NCBI GenBank assembly: GCA_902792905.1
Contig: CADBBH010000007.1
Coordinates: 1 to 64,000, forward strand
Reading direction: 5' to 3'
DNA from: Oscillospiraceae bacterium
Lineage (GTDB): Bacteria; Bacillota; Clostridia; Oscillospirales; Acutalibacteraceae
DNA: 64,000 nt
In this document: in pieces, positions 1 through 10,143 of the stretch
How positions within the stretch are numbered: position 1 is the first letter of the stretch
How the letters are laid out: each line of letters begins with the position of its first letter
Notes under the pieces: generated by a model
Database searches by the model: none
What the model was told of the DNA's origin: nothing
Seen by the model: the letters and a program-made list of their open reading frames with translations, nothing else
Program-made: the position numbers and the translations under genes

Positions 1-775
1 TACCGCCCGATGCGGGTACTTCGAGTGTTTCTTCATTATTTGAAGCGAACACACCGCCGCATGCATTGAAGGTTACGCTGTTGCTTGTAGTAACTTCATT
101 TGAATCAGATGTGATGGTGAAGTCTGAGGAACTTGCCCATTCAAGAGGAATGGTCTCGCCGATGCAGTCGCCATACACAGCATATTCAATATTGTTATAT
201 CCGCCCGGAGTTTCGTCAAATCCGAAATCCGAAGCCTTGGCATAGAATCCTGCTGTTCCTGTAGCATCAGCCTTGACAGTAAGGGTGATTTCGAACATCC
301 AGGTGCTACCGTCAAGCTGGAATGCATCCGCATCCCAGTCGTCTATATAAGTCGCGATATCGATAATCGTCTCGTCACCGGAGGTGCCGTTTTTCATAAT
401 ACCAATATCTGTGATTTTACCAGTTCCAACCGAAGCGTTCGCTGAATTGAGCGCTCCGGGATAACGTGCCATACTCGAATAATTGTCGCTGAAGAAAGAT
501 GTGGGATAATAGAATCTTAAAGTTGCGCCGCCCGTATAGTAGTTTGTTCCTACGGATACTCTTGCTTTTACGGTGCTGCCGGGAGTTACTGAGCCGAGAT
601 CGGCAATCGGAGCTTCAGAAGCATCGACAAACGCAACATTGATATCAATTGTCGCAGGTTCGGTAACATCAACCAAACCGGTAACAGGATCAAGTTCAAC
701 CGCTGAACCGAGTACGGAAAATACGCTGAAGGCCATAAGCACGGCCAGAAAAACAGCTAATACTTTTTTTGTCAT
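1..775 (-). CDS. Secreted protein with cohesin-like N-terminal domain, C-terminus beyond the window edge
   Basis: Partial gene: 258 codons are readable from an ATG at 775 and no stop is met before the edge. The product opens with a signal peptide (MTKKVLAVFLAVLMAFSVFS, cleavage probably after VLGSA). It continues into a beta-rich region with GSTVKARVSV, a TGGATLRFYYP stretch and a later FEITLTVKADATGTAGFYA stretch. That pattern resembles cohesin or cohesin-like extracellular folds. The last visible residues (SVTFNACGG) look like the start of an InlB-type repeat. A GGAAGG ribosome binding site lies about 12 nt upstream. It sits 83 bp downstream of the 2935-residue protein gene on the same strand with no recognisable promoter between, so co-transcription is likely. 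The cohesin assignment is inference from the visible pattern and needs a profile search. Confidence 0.75.
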   Translation of the reverse strand, partial: MTKKVLAVFLAVLMAFSVFSVLGSAVELDPVTGLVDVTEPATIDINVAFVDASEAPIADLGSVTPGSTVKARVSVGTNYYTGGATLRFYYPTSFFSDNYSSMARYPGALNSANASVGTGKITDIGIMKNGTSGDETIIDIATYIDDWDADAFQLDGSTWMFEITLTVKADATGTAGFYAKASDFGFDETPGGYNNIEYAVYGDCIGETIPLEWASSSDFTITSDSNEVTTSNSVTFNACGGVFASNNEETLEVPASGG

Positions 776-808
776 TTATCTGTATCTTCCCTTCCTTATT
801 TTTCTATG

Positions 809-837
809 TTCTGCGGGCGGGGCTACCGCCCGCAGAA
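809..837 (-). other. GC-rich intercistronic hairpin without U-tract
   Basis: Perfect 12-bp inverted repeat (TTCTGCGGGCGG / CCGCCCGCAGAA) with a 5-nt loop, between the stop of the 2935-residue gene and the start of the next gene. On the transcribed (minus) strand it is followed by AACATAGAAAAAT, so there is no U-run and it is not a canonical intrinsic terminator. It may stabilise the upstream mRNA or set relative expression of the two genes. Confidence 0.6.
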
Positions 838-858
838 TAATTGATTGACGGAATCGGT

Positions 859-3800
859 TCAGACAGAAGCTGCTGAATAATGCTTGGTTTCGCTGTTGTA
901 GCTGTATGCGCCTCCACTGAGGACATAATACTCAATCTGAGCGGTATCATAGTCGTCAAATACGCCGTACTGATCTGAAACGTCGGCTGCGAGTCTGCAG
1001 CATTCGCGTCTTGCAGCCTGCTGCTCTGCAGTCTCATTCGCGACTGCGGGGAGATACCACTGAGAATCTCCGTTGAGCCTTGCCTGATTTGCTATGCTTA
1101 CATCGTTTGCGGTGCAGAGTGAGTCGCCGTTTACGTCGCCGGCGATGATGAGGAAGTAAACCTCTTTGACGCTGTTGTCATAATCATCGACAAGCTCAAC
1201 TCTTGTGCCGGTACCGCATATCTTGCCGTTCTTGCTTGCATATACTTCAAGGTGGCCGTTACCGGTTACTTCAAGCTGTGCTCTGAGTTTTGCCTCGGTG
1301 AGCTTGGTGCCTGCATTGTAAATATATCCGGTGACGGGAGGAACGGGATTCTCGGGTACTACGATGTCAGCATCGGAATTGGTCTCGATTATCAGAGTAA
1401 CTTCAACTCTGGTATAGACCGGGTAGAAGTTTATTGTGCCCTGGTTTGCATCGGAATTGCCTGCCGCAACCCACTCGGAGGGAGTCCATGTGGTAACGTT
1501 TATGATCGCGCCGTCAATAGCGACGTTGGGATCGGTTGACCAGCCCTTGAACTCGAAATACTGAGCGTACGGTCCTTCTGCGGGAACGCTGCCGAGAGTC
1601 GCCGTATAGTTTACGGGAACGGGAGTAGCGAAGTCTGCATAAGGTGTAGCATCGGTGTAGGTGGGAGCGCCTGTGTAATTATCGTCGGGCTGGATGAACT
1701 GAACGTTGTAGTTGTTTTCAGTCCACTTAGCATAGACGGTTATCGTGTTATCGGTATAATTGGGCGCATCATAAGCGGGCATTGTTGCGGGAATGTTATA
1801 GGGATTCGCGAATGTGCCGTCATCAGTATACCAACCTGCGAAGGTGTAGCCGGTCTTGGTGGGAGCTGCGGGAGCAGAGATTGCTGCGCCGTAATCCGCC
1901 GTGATGGGAGTTACTGCCGAGCCGCCGTTTGAATTGAAAGCGATTGAATACTGACCGATGGTCCACTGCGCTGTGAGTTCCTTATTCTCTGCGGGCATTC
2001 TGGCGGGAAGTTCGGGTGACCAGCCTGCGAAGGTGTAGCCTTCTCTGGTGGGATCGCCTGCATAGTTGCTGCCGATTTCGGTGTTGTAATCAAGAGTGAT
2101 TGCAGGAACCGAAGTGCCGCCTGCGGAGTTGAAGGAAATCGTATACTGGTTAATCTGCCACTGAGCAACAACAGTTGTATCCTGAGCGGGCATTGTCTCC
2201 GGAATTGCAGGTGACCAGCCCTGGAATGAGTAACCTTCCTTGGTGGGAGCTGCAGGAGCGGTGATGGCAGTGCCGTAATCCTGAGTAATGGGAGCTATTG
2301 CGGAGCCGCCGTCGGTATCAAATGTAATTGTATACTGATTGATTGTCCACTGAGCAACTACGGTGATGTTCTCCGCAGGCATCTTTGAGGGAACTGCGGG
2401 ACTCCAGCCGTTGAAGGTGTAACCTTCCTTGGTGGGATCTGCAGGTGCGGTAACATCGGTATTGTAATCCTGAGTGATAGGATCTATTGCAGTGCCGCCA
2501 TTTGTATTGAATGTAATCTTATACTGATTGATGGTCCACTGAGCAGTGATTGTGATGTTCTCAGCGGGCATGGTGACGGGGATGGTTCTGTTCCAACCTG
2601 CGAAAGTGTAGCCTTCCTTGGTGGGATCTGCAGGTGCGGTAACAGCCGTGCCGTAATTCTGGGTAATAGCATTGATTGCGGTGCCGCCGTCGGTATCAAA
2701 CGTAATTGTATACTGATTTACGGTCCACTGTGCGTTTACGGTAAGGTTCTCTGCAGGCATGGTCGCGGGAATTGCGGGCTGCCAGCCGGCGAATGTGTAG
2801 CCTTCCTTGGTGGGATCTGCGGGAGCAGTGACAGCAGTGCCGTAATCCTGAGTGATGGAATTGATTGCCGAGCCGCCATTTGTATTGAATGTAATCGTAT
2901 ACTGATTGATTGTCCACTGAGCAACTGCCTTGACCTCATAAGCAGGCATAGTTGCGGGAGCGGAAATCTCGGTTTCAACATTGTCAATTACACTGTAATA
3001 CTTCCATGCAGTTGCCGCCGGGCTGTAGCCGGTCTTCTGAACTGCGGGAACCTGCGGGAATGCCGCACCGTAATTATAGTTGCCGGAAGGATCGGTTGCA
3101 CCCTGTGCAAGTGAGCCGCCGTTAAAGTCGACTGTAAAGGCATACTGGTTTACAGTGAATACTGCAAGAAGCTCAAGATCGGTTGCGGGCATAGTCATTG
3201 TATTGCCCTCTGATGACCAGCCGTTCCATCCTCCGAATGTGTAGCCTTCCATAGCGGGATCTTCGGGTTTGGTAATCTCTGCGTCGTATTTAATTTCAGC
3301 AGGATTGGTCTGATCTGCACAGACAGTACCGTCTGCATTCAGATATGTGGAAACGCCATCAATTGTCTTCTTGTATGTACTCTTTACTCTGCTGTAATAA
3401 ACTGCAAGATGAAGTGTATTGTCAGTTACGGGAACCACGCCTGTAAAGGTCGATGCACTTACATCAGCATTATACTCGAAGCCGGTCTTTACGTTGTCGG
3501 ATACATCTGTTTGCTGAACGCTGACAGTAGTTCCTACAGTGCCCGTGTAGGTATCTGTCAAGCTACTATCATTTACATATGTTCCGTCAAGCTCTTCATA
3601 ATAATAATCGACATAATAGTGGATATCATCCCGAGGCTGCCAGATAGCGTAATAAACTACCTGACCGTCACCGACGGTGGTGAGGTTGCCGAAGTTGGTA
3701 ACCTTGTCGCTTGCGGTAAGCGGAGCGCCGTTTGCGGGATGATTCGACCAGCCGATGAAGGTGTAACCGGGCTCAGTGGGATCTGCGGGAGCGGTTATGG

Positions 3801-6800
3801 GCTGATTGAATGTGATGTCGCTTACAAGATAATCATTGTCGTCAACATCGGTGAAGTAGTAACCGTCATCGAGTTCGAAGTGGACAAGATAATCATGCGG
3901 GACATAGAAGCCGTAGAGGTTGTGCTGCTCTGCGCCCATTACGAAGGGCTGAGCTGTATGACTGGTGGGAGGCAGCGGAATATCATTCCAGTTGCTCTCG
4001 TTATACCAGCCGTAGAATCTGTAACCTGTTACATCGGGAGCGGGTGTGGTCGTAGGCGTATAAGTGTCACCATAGGGAACCTGAACCGCGCTGCCGTACT
4101 GAGTGGTTGCCTGGAATCCATCTGTATATACAGTCCAGTAAACTACATCATAGGGAACAGCCGTGAATACGGGGATGAAGTAGATGTCATAAGTGGTAGC
4201 GTCTGCGCCGACGGTCTGAACTACGGTGTTGACAGGATCGTTATCGCTGCACTTGTAGTTCGCGTTGGGAGCATAGACGGTATCGCTGATTGCTTCGTAA
4301 GTGTTTGTGGTTGAGTTAAGCTTTGCAATCTTCCAGCCGTTGTGAATATAACCGGCCTTGGTGATTGTATTATTGAGTCTCTGGTTGGTGGCGAACGCCT
4401 GAGTTGCAGTTGCGAAATCAGTCAGGTGATCGTCATTCATGAAATGGAAGGTTACATTTTCTGCGGCGAATGTTGCAATATGAGTCTTACCGGGCGCTGT
4501 GCTGAAGACGCCGGGCTGAGCACCGCTCCAGCTGGAGATCTTGTAACCGAATCTGCTTACGCCTGCGGTTGCCGCAGCGAAGTCGAAGGTGCTCATATAA
4601 GGACCGCTGATAACCTTTTCATAGCAATACGAGCTGTCTTCCGAAGCAACCCAGCCGTTGGCAGGATCAACTGTCAGACCGGAAGCCGCATTTGCTCTGA
4701 TATAGAATGTAACAGTTACGGTCGCATTGGTATAAGGAATAATGAGATTGTTATCATCATTATCCGCAGATACTGTCAGTTCTACCGGAATTGAATCAGT
4801 GTCAAGAATGTAACGCTGTCTGTACTGAGTAGCAGTACTGCCGGTTCCGTAAGGTGCAGTCGGAACAGTGTAGGTGTTGCCGTTTGCAAGGGTAACAGTC
4901 TCGCCGGTAGTTGCCGCGAATATGGCGGCAAGATCGCTCGCGAGAACATACTGTGTTCCGGCTACGGGTTCCGCGGGCATGGTTTCGACAACTCTGAGTC
5001 TGTCATAAACTCTGAGCTCGATGCCGAGAGCGGTCTGAAGAGCCATATCAAGAGTAAAGTGACCGAGCTCAGTATCAACCTGGTTATCAGAGCCTGCGGG
5101 TGCATAGAACTGAGCGGTAAGGACTACTTCCTTGGGAGCAAGCTTAATCCATGCGTAGAAGCTGTCTTCACCTGTTACTGTATAGTTTGCGAAGTCAACA
5201 ATGTTTTCGGTTGTTGCTTCGTCACCGTCGTGAATCCAACCAACGAGGACTGAACCATCGGGAAGGAATCCGTCCGGATCGGGAGTATAGAAATCCGCGC
5301 CGGTCTGATCATAAGTAACCTGAACGGGTGAGCCGTCAACTTCGGTCATCATCGTATTATCGAGATAGAAGTGAAGCTCATACTCATCGGGAGCCCACTG
5401 CGCAATATAGGTCTTGCCGTCCTGCGCATCGCTCGCGTAGTTATAGATGTTACCGTCTACGATGTCATCATAATCCGCGGGATTTCCGATGATGGTGCCC
5501 CATGTATCGGTCGGGTCGGAAGCGGTAGCCCAGCCGGTAAGGTGGTAACCTGTTCTGGTCGGCTCGGGGAATCCGCTGCCCTGAGTGGGATTGGTAAGAC
5601 CGGATGCATCGTCATAATAGGTTGTGCCGTTTGTGGTATATGTTGTCGCTATCTCTGTATCAGCCGCACCGATGAAGGTCTTGCTCGCTGTGGTGCCGTC
5701 TGAGAATGCGCCGAGCGTAACACCGTTTTCGGTGGGAAGAGCAGCGGTAATGGTTGTGGTCGGTCTTGTCTGTTCGAGAATGTTGACCGTGGTAACAGGA
5801 TATCTGTCAAAGCCGACAGCGTCGGTCTGAACTTCCTGAAGCGATCTTGATGTTGCAGAGTAAGCAACGAAGGTATCGCCCATAAGGTTGTCGGCAGTTC
5901 TGACGAGCTGCTCGGGAAGCCAGAAGGAACCCTGAGTCTTGGTCGTATTCGACTTGACCTTGAGATAAACTTCAATCAGAGTCTTGTCGGGATAATCGAA
6001 GCTCTGAGTAGTGAAGCTGCCCATGTTGTCAAGATCGGGATCGATGATTACCTGAATATAGCCGGGGTTGGTAATCGTCGCACCGCTGTAAGGATCTGTT
6101 ACAGTGCCCATAGCACCTGCGTAAGCATTTTCAACAAGAGCCGCATCGGGAACGCTGACCTGAGCGCCGCCGATTGCCTGAACGAATCCGTTTGCGGTAT
6201 TGAGTCTGACAACATCGACACCGGTTACTTCCTCGAAGAAGTCGTTATCATAAACAAAGATCCATGAGGAGGAACCCGCGAAGAACTTACCGCCGACATT
6301 GAACTTGATCTTGACGGTATCGCCCTTCATCGCGACGGGAGTTGTTGCGGTATCGGGAGCGTGCTGGATATCGGTTATAACATCGTTGCTGCCGAGGCTG
6401 ACATAGGATGTCAGGTCGCCGTAAACGACCGAGTTCGCATTGCTCCAGTCTGCAATCAGAGTCGCATCATGTGAAGGATAATTTCCGTTTGCGTTGAACT
6501 CCATACCGTCGAGTTTCCAGAAGTTGAATACGTAACCGTATCTTCTGGGCGCGGGAGGAAGGGTTGAACCTACTGCGCTCTCTGCCGGAACGGTCAGACG
6601 ATAGTAGTAGTTCGTGCCTGCCAGGTTCTTGGAGTTCATCTTATTTGTCTCTGTGCCGGGGATGTTGTGCTGGAATGTAATCACGACGGGCATCGCTTCC
6701 CACTGAGCATAAGCGATGAAGCCGGTGCTGTTAACCTGCGGATGAACTCCGCCGTAGAGATTATCAGCGTCAATATAAACGGGATTATAACCGTTGGCCG

Positions 6801-9666
6801 CATTGCCGGTTGTCCAGCCGCTGATCGCCGTTCCGTCCTGAAGAGTCCAGCCCTTGAAGTAGTAGCCTTCTCTTACGGGAGTCGGGAAGTCGATATTGAT
6901 GGATGACTGGCCCTGAATCTGGCTTGAGAAATCAAGCACATTATCGGTGACGGTGTAGCCGCCGTGAGTCGTTGTGTTTTCAACAGTGGCATTTACGCCG
7001 GGAACGAAGATGATTCTGTTGTTGACATTTTCATACTTGGCGTAAATCGTTACGAAGCCGAGGCCGGAGTTGGCGCCGGTGCCGTCCGCGATTGCGTAAT
7101 CGCAGTTGCCGTCATAGTCCGCTTCGATGGGCCATGAGCTGACGGGCTGAGTATATGCCGCGTCTTTATAGTAACCCTCGAAGATATAGCCGGAAACTGT
7201 CGGCGGATTTGAGGGCTGACTGAAGGTGACCGATGAGAATTGATATCCTTCATCGATATCGAAAGTCATGGTCGGAGTCGCAGCCGCGCCGACAAGTTCC
7301 TCTGTGCCCGCCGAGGTAACTACCTTGAGGCGAACGGGCTTCGGAACCCACTTGACATAGAGGTCGGTCTCGGTGAAGGGCATTGCCCACTGTGCCTGAC
7401 CGCCGGAAACGTTGATACCGTCAACCGGTGAGCCGGTGTAGGCCTGATTGGTGAACATACCTGCATAGTTGGTATGATCGGGCTGACCGAACTGACTGAT
7501 GATATCCGCCTTCAATGACGAGAAGTTCGGAGTGCTGTTAAGATCATTGAGTTCGGTTCCCGCTGTAATGGTATCCGAATAAATGAACTGTCTAGTCTGC
7601 TGAACGCTCGTATCAAAGCCGTACATGCCGGTGTAGATATTGAGCATCTTATCGGCGGGCTTATAGTAGAAGGTTATTGTATCGCCGTAGGTTACGTTGT
7701 TGGTATCAGCGAGGACCGCGCCGTCTGTAGTGAAGGAAACGGAGCCGGTGAAGGATGTGATACCTACGCTGACATAACCCTGGATATCGGTAAGAGCATG
7801 AAGCTCGACGGCAGCGCCGTTTCTTATCGGAGTTGAGCCGTGGTTTGCCCAGGTGCCTTCATACTGGAAGGTCTGCATGGGAACAAGCTCGTTGGTAGTT
7901 CCATACTGAACATGCTTTACATAGAACTGACCTGTCGGCTGATAACCGGTAAGACCGTTATACGCGGAGACAAGATTGGAAATTGCGCTGCTGACTGCGC
8001 CAGAATCCACCTGGAAATCTGCGATAACGCCCTTCGCGGTATTATAAGCCGACTCGAAAGCTGACCAACCGCCGGTATACATCCAGCTCTGCGGGAAAGC
8101 GCCCTTGCCGGGATATGTGGTGCTGTTATAGGTGAATCCAGTACCTTTATCGATGGCATTGAGGATATTGCGAAGTGTCGCAGTGTCGTAGGTGATGAAC
8201 TTAACGAATAATCCGTTAGTTGATTTCAAGTAGTCACTGTCAGAACATGAATTGTTGAGGGTCGACTTAATCAGATAGTCGATTCTCCAAATAGTGTCAC
8301 TTGTAAGAGCGCCCGTGCCGCTGAAGGTATGCATAACGAAGTTAGCGCCCAGTGTATCGCCGTCGGCATTAACCCAGCCGCCGGTACCGTCGGATTTCCT
8401 GCCCTGAGTACTCATGTTTGACAGGTTGTTGAATCCGGAACCGTTATGGTAAACATGGGAAAGGTCAACGGTCATCGTTCCAGAAGTAGCATTTCCGCAG
8501 GTAGCCACCGAAGCACCGAGATTTGAACCAAGGCTGCTGCTGGCACTAAGCGCAATGCACTCCATAAAGGTGCCTCTCTGAGGATCATTGCCGCCCTTAT
8601 CGGTGGTCTTCCAAACCATTCTCATATTGAGGCCGTTTGTCTTACCGCTTGCGGTGCCGGTGCCGAGATGGTCATAAGACTTATCAATATAAATCGTTGT
8701 CATCGGTGCGTCACCGTTAATGGTATGCGGTCTGTATTTTGCTTCGGCATCTGCCGGGTTAATTGTCTTCCAAGTGTCCCAATTATCTTTTGCATAGCTT
8801 GACTTAAACCAAGCGAGGCCGCCGACATCATTATTATTATTGGCATCGGCCTGAACTATAACGCTGCCCTTACCGATATCGTCAAAGCCGCCGCCCGAAA
8901 GAGCGTTGCCGGATTGGACCGTTACATTATAGTCGAAATATGAGTGGTCGCCGCCGGTGCCCCTGAAACCGGGAACGGACTGTGCGCACAAAAGCTGAGT
9001 TACGTGAGCAAAGCTCTTGTTGTTATGCCATGTCGGCTCCCATTGTCCTACACGAAGAAGACCGTTCGGGCGAACGACATATTTTGCTGTGGTGTAGGCA
9101 TGACCGACATATTCCTTACCGCCGAAGGTGAAGGTGATTGTGAAAACTATCCTGCCGGGGCCGCTGTTGACCGACCAGGATTTGTCGTCCTTGAGCGGCA
9201 TCGTGTACTTGATGTAAGGTGTACCGCCTTCTGTGCCTGTTGTGGAAGTAACAGTCTGCTGAGAGTAACCGGAAATCTGACTGCATGTGATTGAAACGCC
9301 GGTTACTAAAGCTGTATTACTCGTACCCCAAATTCTGAATACCACTGCGGGTGTCGTCGGACTTTCTACGCCGTAGGCGAAGTTCGCGAAATTACCCGTT
9401 ACGGGCGTCTGGCCCGATTTGTTCGCGGCAACGATGTAGTTGCCGTTGAGGAGGTTATTCGACTGACTGCAGATTCGAATAGTCTCCGTCGTTTCGTAGC
9501 TGTCGAACGTAATCTGGGTGGGGTTGGTTACCGAGCTGGTTCCGTCGTAATGGAAGGTGTCAGCACCTTCCGAAGTATACGCATAATCCGCATACGAACT
9601 CGGAACAAAGCCGATAAGCATAACCGCAGCAAGTATTACGCTGACGATTTTCTTTACTTTGTTCAA
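859..9666 (-). CDS. Giant secreted InlB-repeat protein with C-terminal dockerin (2935 aa)
   Basis: Extracellular protein. It starts at a TTG codon with a strong AGGAGGGA ribosome binding site 8 nt upstream. The signal peptide occupies about residues 1-26 (hydrophobic core IVSVILAAVMLIGFVPSSYA). Residues about 30-560 are beta-rich and unassigned, followed by a FIVAR-like helical stretch (about 520-580). Many InlB B-repeat/Listeria-Bacteroides repeat units follow, with the signatures GYTFAGW and TITFNTNGG. A cohesin-like segment (KGDTVKIKFNV) lies near residue 1110. Residues 2254-2650 are six tandem repeats. The C-terminus (about 2842-2920) is a type I dockerin: one calcium loop begins GDVNGDSLCTANDV and the second, DVSDQYGVFDDYD, is degenerate. 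A dockerin implies docking to a cohesin-bearing scaffold or surface protein. Ligand and substrate are unknown; no catalytic domain was recognised. A consensus promoter precedes it. Confidence 0.9.
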   Translation of the reverse strand: MNKVKKIVSVILAAVMLIGFVPSSYADYAYTSEGADTFHYDGTSSVTNPTQITFDSYETTETIRICSQSNNLLNGNYIVAANKSGQTPVTGNFANFAYGVESPTTPAVVFRIWGTSNTALVTGVSITCSQISGYSQQTVTSTTGTEGGTPYIKYTMPLKDDKSWSVNSGPGRIVFTITFTFGGKEYVGHAYTTAKYVVRPNGLLRVGQWEPTWHNNKSFAHVTQLLCAQSVPGFRGTGGDHSYFDYNVTVQSGNALSGGGFDDIGKGSVIVQADANNNNDVGGLAWFKSSYAKDNWDTWKTINPADAEAKYRPHTINGDAPMTTIYIDKSYDHLGTGTASGKTNGLNMRMVWKTTDKGGNDPQRGTFMECIALSASSSLGSNLGASVATCGNATSGTMTVDLSHVYHNGSGFNNLSNMSTQGRKSDGTGGWVNADGDTLGANFVMHTFSGTGALTSDTIWRIDYLIKSTLNNSCSDSDYLKSTNGLFVKFITYDTATLRNILNAIDKGTGFTYNSTTYPGKGAFPQSWMYTGGWSAFESAYNTAKGVIADFQVDSGAVSSAISNLVSAYNGLTGYQPTGQFYVKHVQYGTTNELVPMQTFQYEGTWANHGSTPIRNGAAVELHALTDIQGYVSVGITSFTGSVSFTTDGAVLADTNNVTYGDTITFYYKPADKMLNIYTGMYGFDTSVQQTRQFIYSDTITAGTELNDLNSTPNFSSLKADIISQFGQPDHTNYAGMFTNQAYTGSPVDGINVSGGQAQWAMPFTETDLYVKWVPKPVRLKVVTSAGTEELVGAAATPTMTFDIDEGYQFSSVTFSQPSNPPTVSGYIFEGYYKDAAYTQPVSSWPIEADYDGNCDYAIADGTGANSGLGFVTIYAKYENVNNRIIFVPGVNATVENTTTHGGYTVTDNVLDFSSQIQGQSSINIDFPTPVREGYYFKGWTLQDGTAISGWTTGNAANGYNPVYIDADNLYGGVHPQVNSTGFIAYAQWEAMPVVITFQHNIPGTETNKMNSKNLAGTNYYYRLTVPAESAVGSTLPPAPRRYGYVFNFWKLDGMEFNANGNYPSHDATLIADWSNANSVVYGDLTSYVSLGSNDVITDIQHAPDTATTPVAMKGDTVKIKFNVGGKFFAGSSSWIFVYDNDFFEEVTGVDVVRLNTANGFVQAIGGAQVSVPDAALVENAYAGAMGTVTDPYSGATITNPGYIQVIIDPDLDNMGSFTTQSFDYPDKTLIEVYLKVKSNTTKTQGSFWLPEQLVRTADNLMGDTFVAYSATSRSLQEVQTDAVGFDRYPVTTVNILEQTRPTTTITAALPTENGVTLGAFSDGTTASKTFIGAADTEIATTYTTNGTTYYDDASGLTNPTQGSGFPEPTRTGYHLTGWATASDPTDTWGTIIGNPADYDDIVDGNIYNYASDAQDGKTYIAQWAPDEYELHFYLDNTMMTEVDGSPVQVTYDQTGADFYTPDPDGFLPDGSVLVGWIHDGDEATTENIVDFANYTVTGEDSFYAWIKLAPKEVVLTAQFYAPAGSDNQVDTELGHFTLDMALQTALGIELRVYDRLRVVETMPAEPVAGTQYVLASDLAAIFAATTGETVTLANGNTYTVPTAPYGTGSTATQYRQRYILDTDSIPVELTVSADNDDNNLIIPYTNATVTVTFYIRANAASGLTVDPANGWVASEDSSYCYEKVISGPYMSTFDFAAATAGVSRFGYKISSWSGAQPGVFSTAPGKTHIATFAAENVTFHFMNDDHLTDFATATQAFATNQRLNNTITKAGYIHNGWKIAKLNSTTNTYEAISDTVYAPNANYKCSDNDPVNTVVQTVGADATTYDIYFIPVFTAVPYDVVYWTVYTDGFQATTQYGSAVQVPYGDTYTPTTTPAPDVTGYRFYGWYNESNWNDIPLPPTSHTAQPFVMGAEQHNLYGFYVPHDYLVHFELDDGYYFTDVDDNDYLVSDITFNQPITAPADPTEPGYTFIGWSNHPANGAPLTASDKVTNFGNLTTVGDGQVVYYAIWQPRDDIHYYVDYYYEELDGTYVNDSSLTDTYTGTVGTTVSVQQTDVSDNVKTGFEYNADVSASTFTGVVPVTDNTLHLAVYYSRVKSTYKKTIDGVSTYLNADGTVCADQTNPAEIKYDAEITKPEDPAMEGYTFGGWNGWSSEGNTMTMPATDLELLAVFTVNQYAFTVDFNGGSLAQGATDPSGNYNYGAAFPQVPAVQKTGYSPAATAWKYYSVIDNVETEISAPATMPAYEVKAVAQWTINQYTITFNTNGGSAINSITQDYGTAVTAPADPTKEGYTFAGWQPAIPATMPAENLTVNAQWTVNQYTITFDTDGGTAINAITQNYGTAVTAPADPTKEGYTFAGWNRTIPVTMPAENITITAQWTINQYKITFNTNGGTAIDPITQDYNTDVTAPADPTKEGYTFNGWSPAVPSKMPAENITVVAQWTINQYTITFDTDGGSAIAPITQDYGTAITAPAAPTKEGYSFQGWSPAIPETMPAQDTTVVAQWQINQYTISFNSAGGTSVPAITLDYNTEIGSNYAGDPTREGYTFAGWSPELPARMPAENKELTAQWTIGQYSIAFNSNGGSAVTPITADYGAAISAPAAPTKTGYTFAGWYTDDGTFANPYNIPATMPAYDAPNYTDNTITVYAKWTENNYNVQFIQPDDNYTGAPTYTDATPYADFATPVPVNYTATLGSVPAEGPYAQYFEFKGWSTDPNVAIDGAIINVTTWTPSEWVAAGNSDANQGTINFYPVYTRVEVTLIIETNSDADIVVPENPVPPVTGYIYNAGTKLTEAKLRAQLEVTGNGHLEVYASKNGKICGTGTRVELVDDYDNSVKEVYFLIIAGDVNGDSLCTANDVSIANQARLNGDSQWYLPAVANETAEQQAARRECCRLAADVSDQYGVFDDYDTAQIEYYVLSGGAYSYNSETKHYSAASV
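1717..2907 (-). repeat. Tandem InlB-type coding repeats (189-nt period)
   Basis: In-frame tandem repeats inside the 2935-residue gene. Units begin at the NQY codons at 2907, 2718, 2529, 2340 and 2151, an exact 189-nt (63-codon) spacing for four units. A 195-nt unit and a 240-nt unit follow, ending at 1717. Each unit carries TITF(N/D)T(N/D)GG, then PTKEGY(T/S)F.GW, then MPAEN and AQW. Near identity of neighbouring units suggests recent duplication and makes length variation or mis-assembly here likely. Confidence 0.92.
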
Positions 9667-9726
9667 AAGTAATCCCTCCTAAAGAAAATTTGAACATGTA
9701 GTAGATGGGCACTATTACACGCCTTT

Positions 9727-9755
9727 ATTATATATAAACAAAGCCTTTAAGTCAA
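9727..9755 (-). promoter_or_regulatory. Promoter of the 2935-residue gene
   Basis: On the minus strand, TTGACT (9750-9755) and TATAAT (9727-9732) are separated by exactly 17 nt in an AT-rich stretch 60 bp upstream of the TTG start. This is a good sigma-A-type promoter. Confidence 0.8.
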
Positions 9756-10143
9756 TTAAATATTAATTTTTATTTAGAAAATATTATACAAAATTTAAAA
9801 ATAAAATTTTACTTGTATAAAATAAACAAAAAGCGATTTTTTCATTTGGTGAATTTTACTGCGGCTTTTCGGCGCCCGACCGGGCAGATTTTGCTGATTT
9901 TTTCACAATTTTTTTCACTTTTTCGCAACTTTTTGCCTTTGAGGGAAATAAAATGCAGTTTGGGGAAAAACACGGAGAAAAGCGGTGAAAACAGGGAAAT
10001 ACAGGGGGTTTTTGGGGAAAACGGGCGATTTTTGACTTGACAAAGTGGATTTCAGGACCGTTTCGGGGAGAATAAGGGGATTTAAGAAGAAAAGACCCCT
10101 GTAAAGTCGTTTAGCTTTACATAGGTTAAACATACCCGGATTA
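9756..10143. other. Gene-free region, AT-rich then purine-rich
   Basis: No credible gene. 9756-9840 is AT-rich promoter-upstream DNA. About 9950-10095 is strongly purine-rich on the plus strand (many GGGGAAAA and GGAGAAAA runs) with no convincing codon structure; a 75-codon open frame here lacks a ribosome binding site and looks accidental. A small hairpin, TGTAAAG-N8-CTTTACA, sits at 10100-10121. Confidence 0.6.

Noticed and set aside
1717-2907. CRISPR-like array from regular spacing
   Set aside because: The periodic units are in-frame coding repeats of an extracellular protein, with no short repeat/unique spacer pattern and no cas genes.
3409-4314. 301-codon plus-strand frame inside the 2935-residue gene
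   Set aside because: Antisense shadow produced by the repetitive codon use of the InlB-repeat gene.
9813-10040. 75-codon plus-strand ORF in the purine-rich gap
   Set aside because: Poor start context, low-complexity composition and no recognisable domain; probably accidental.
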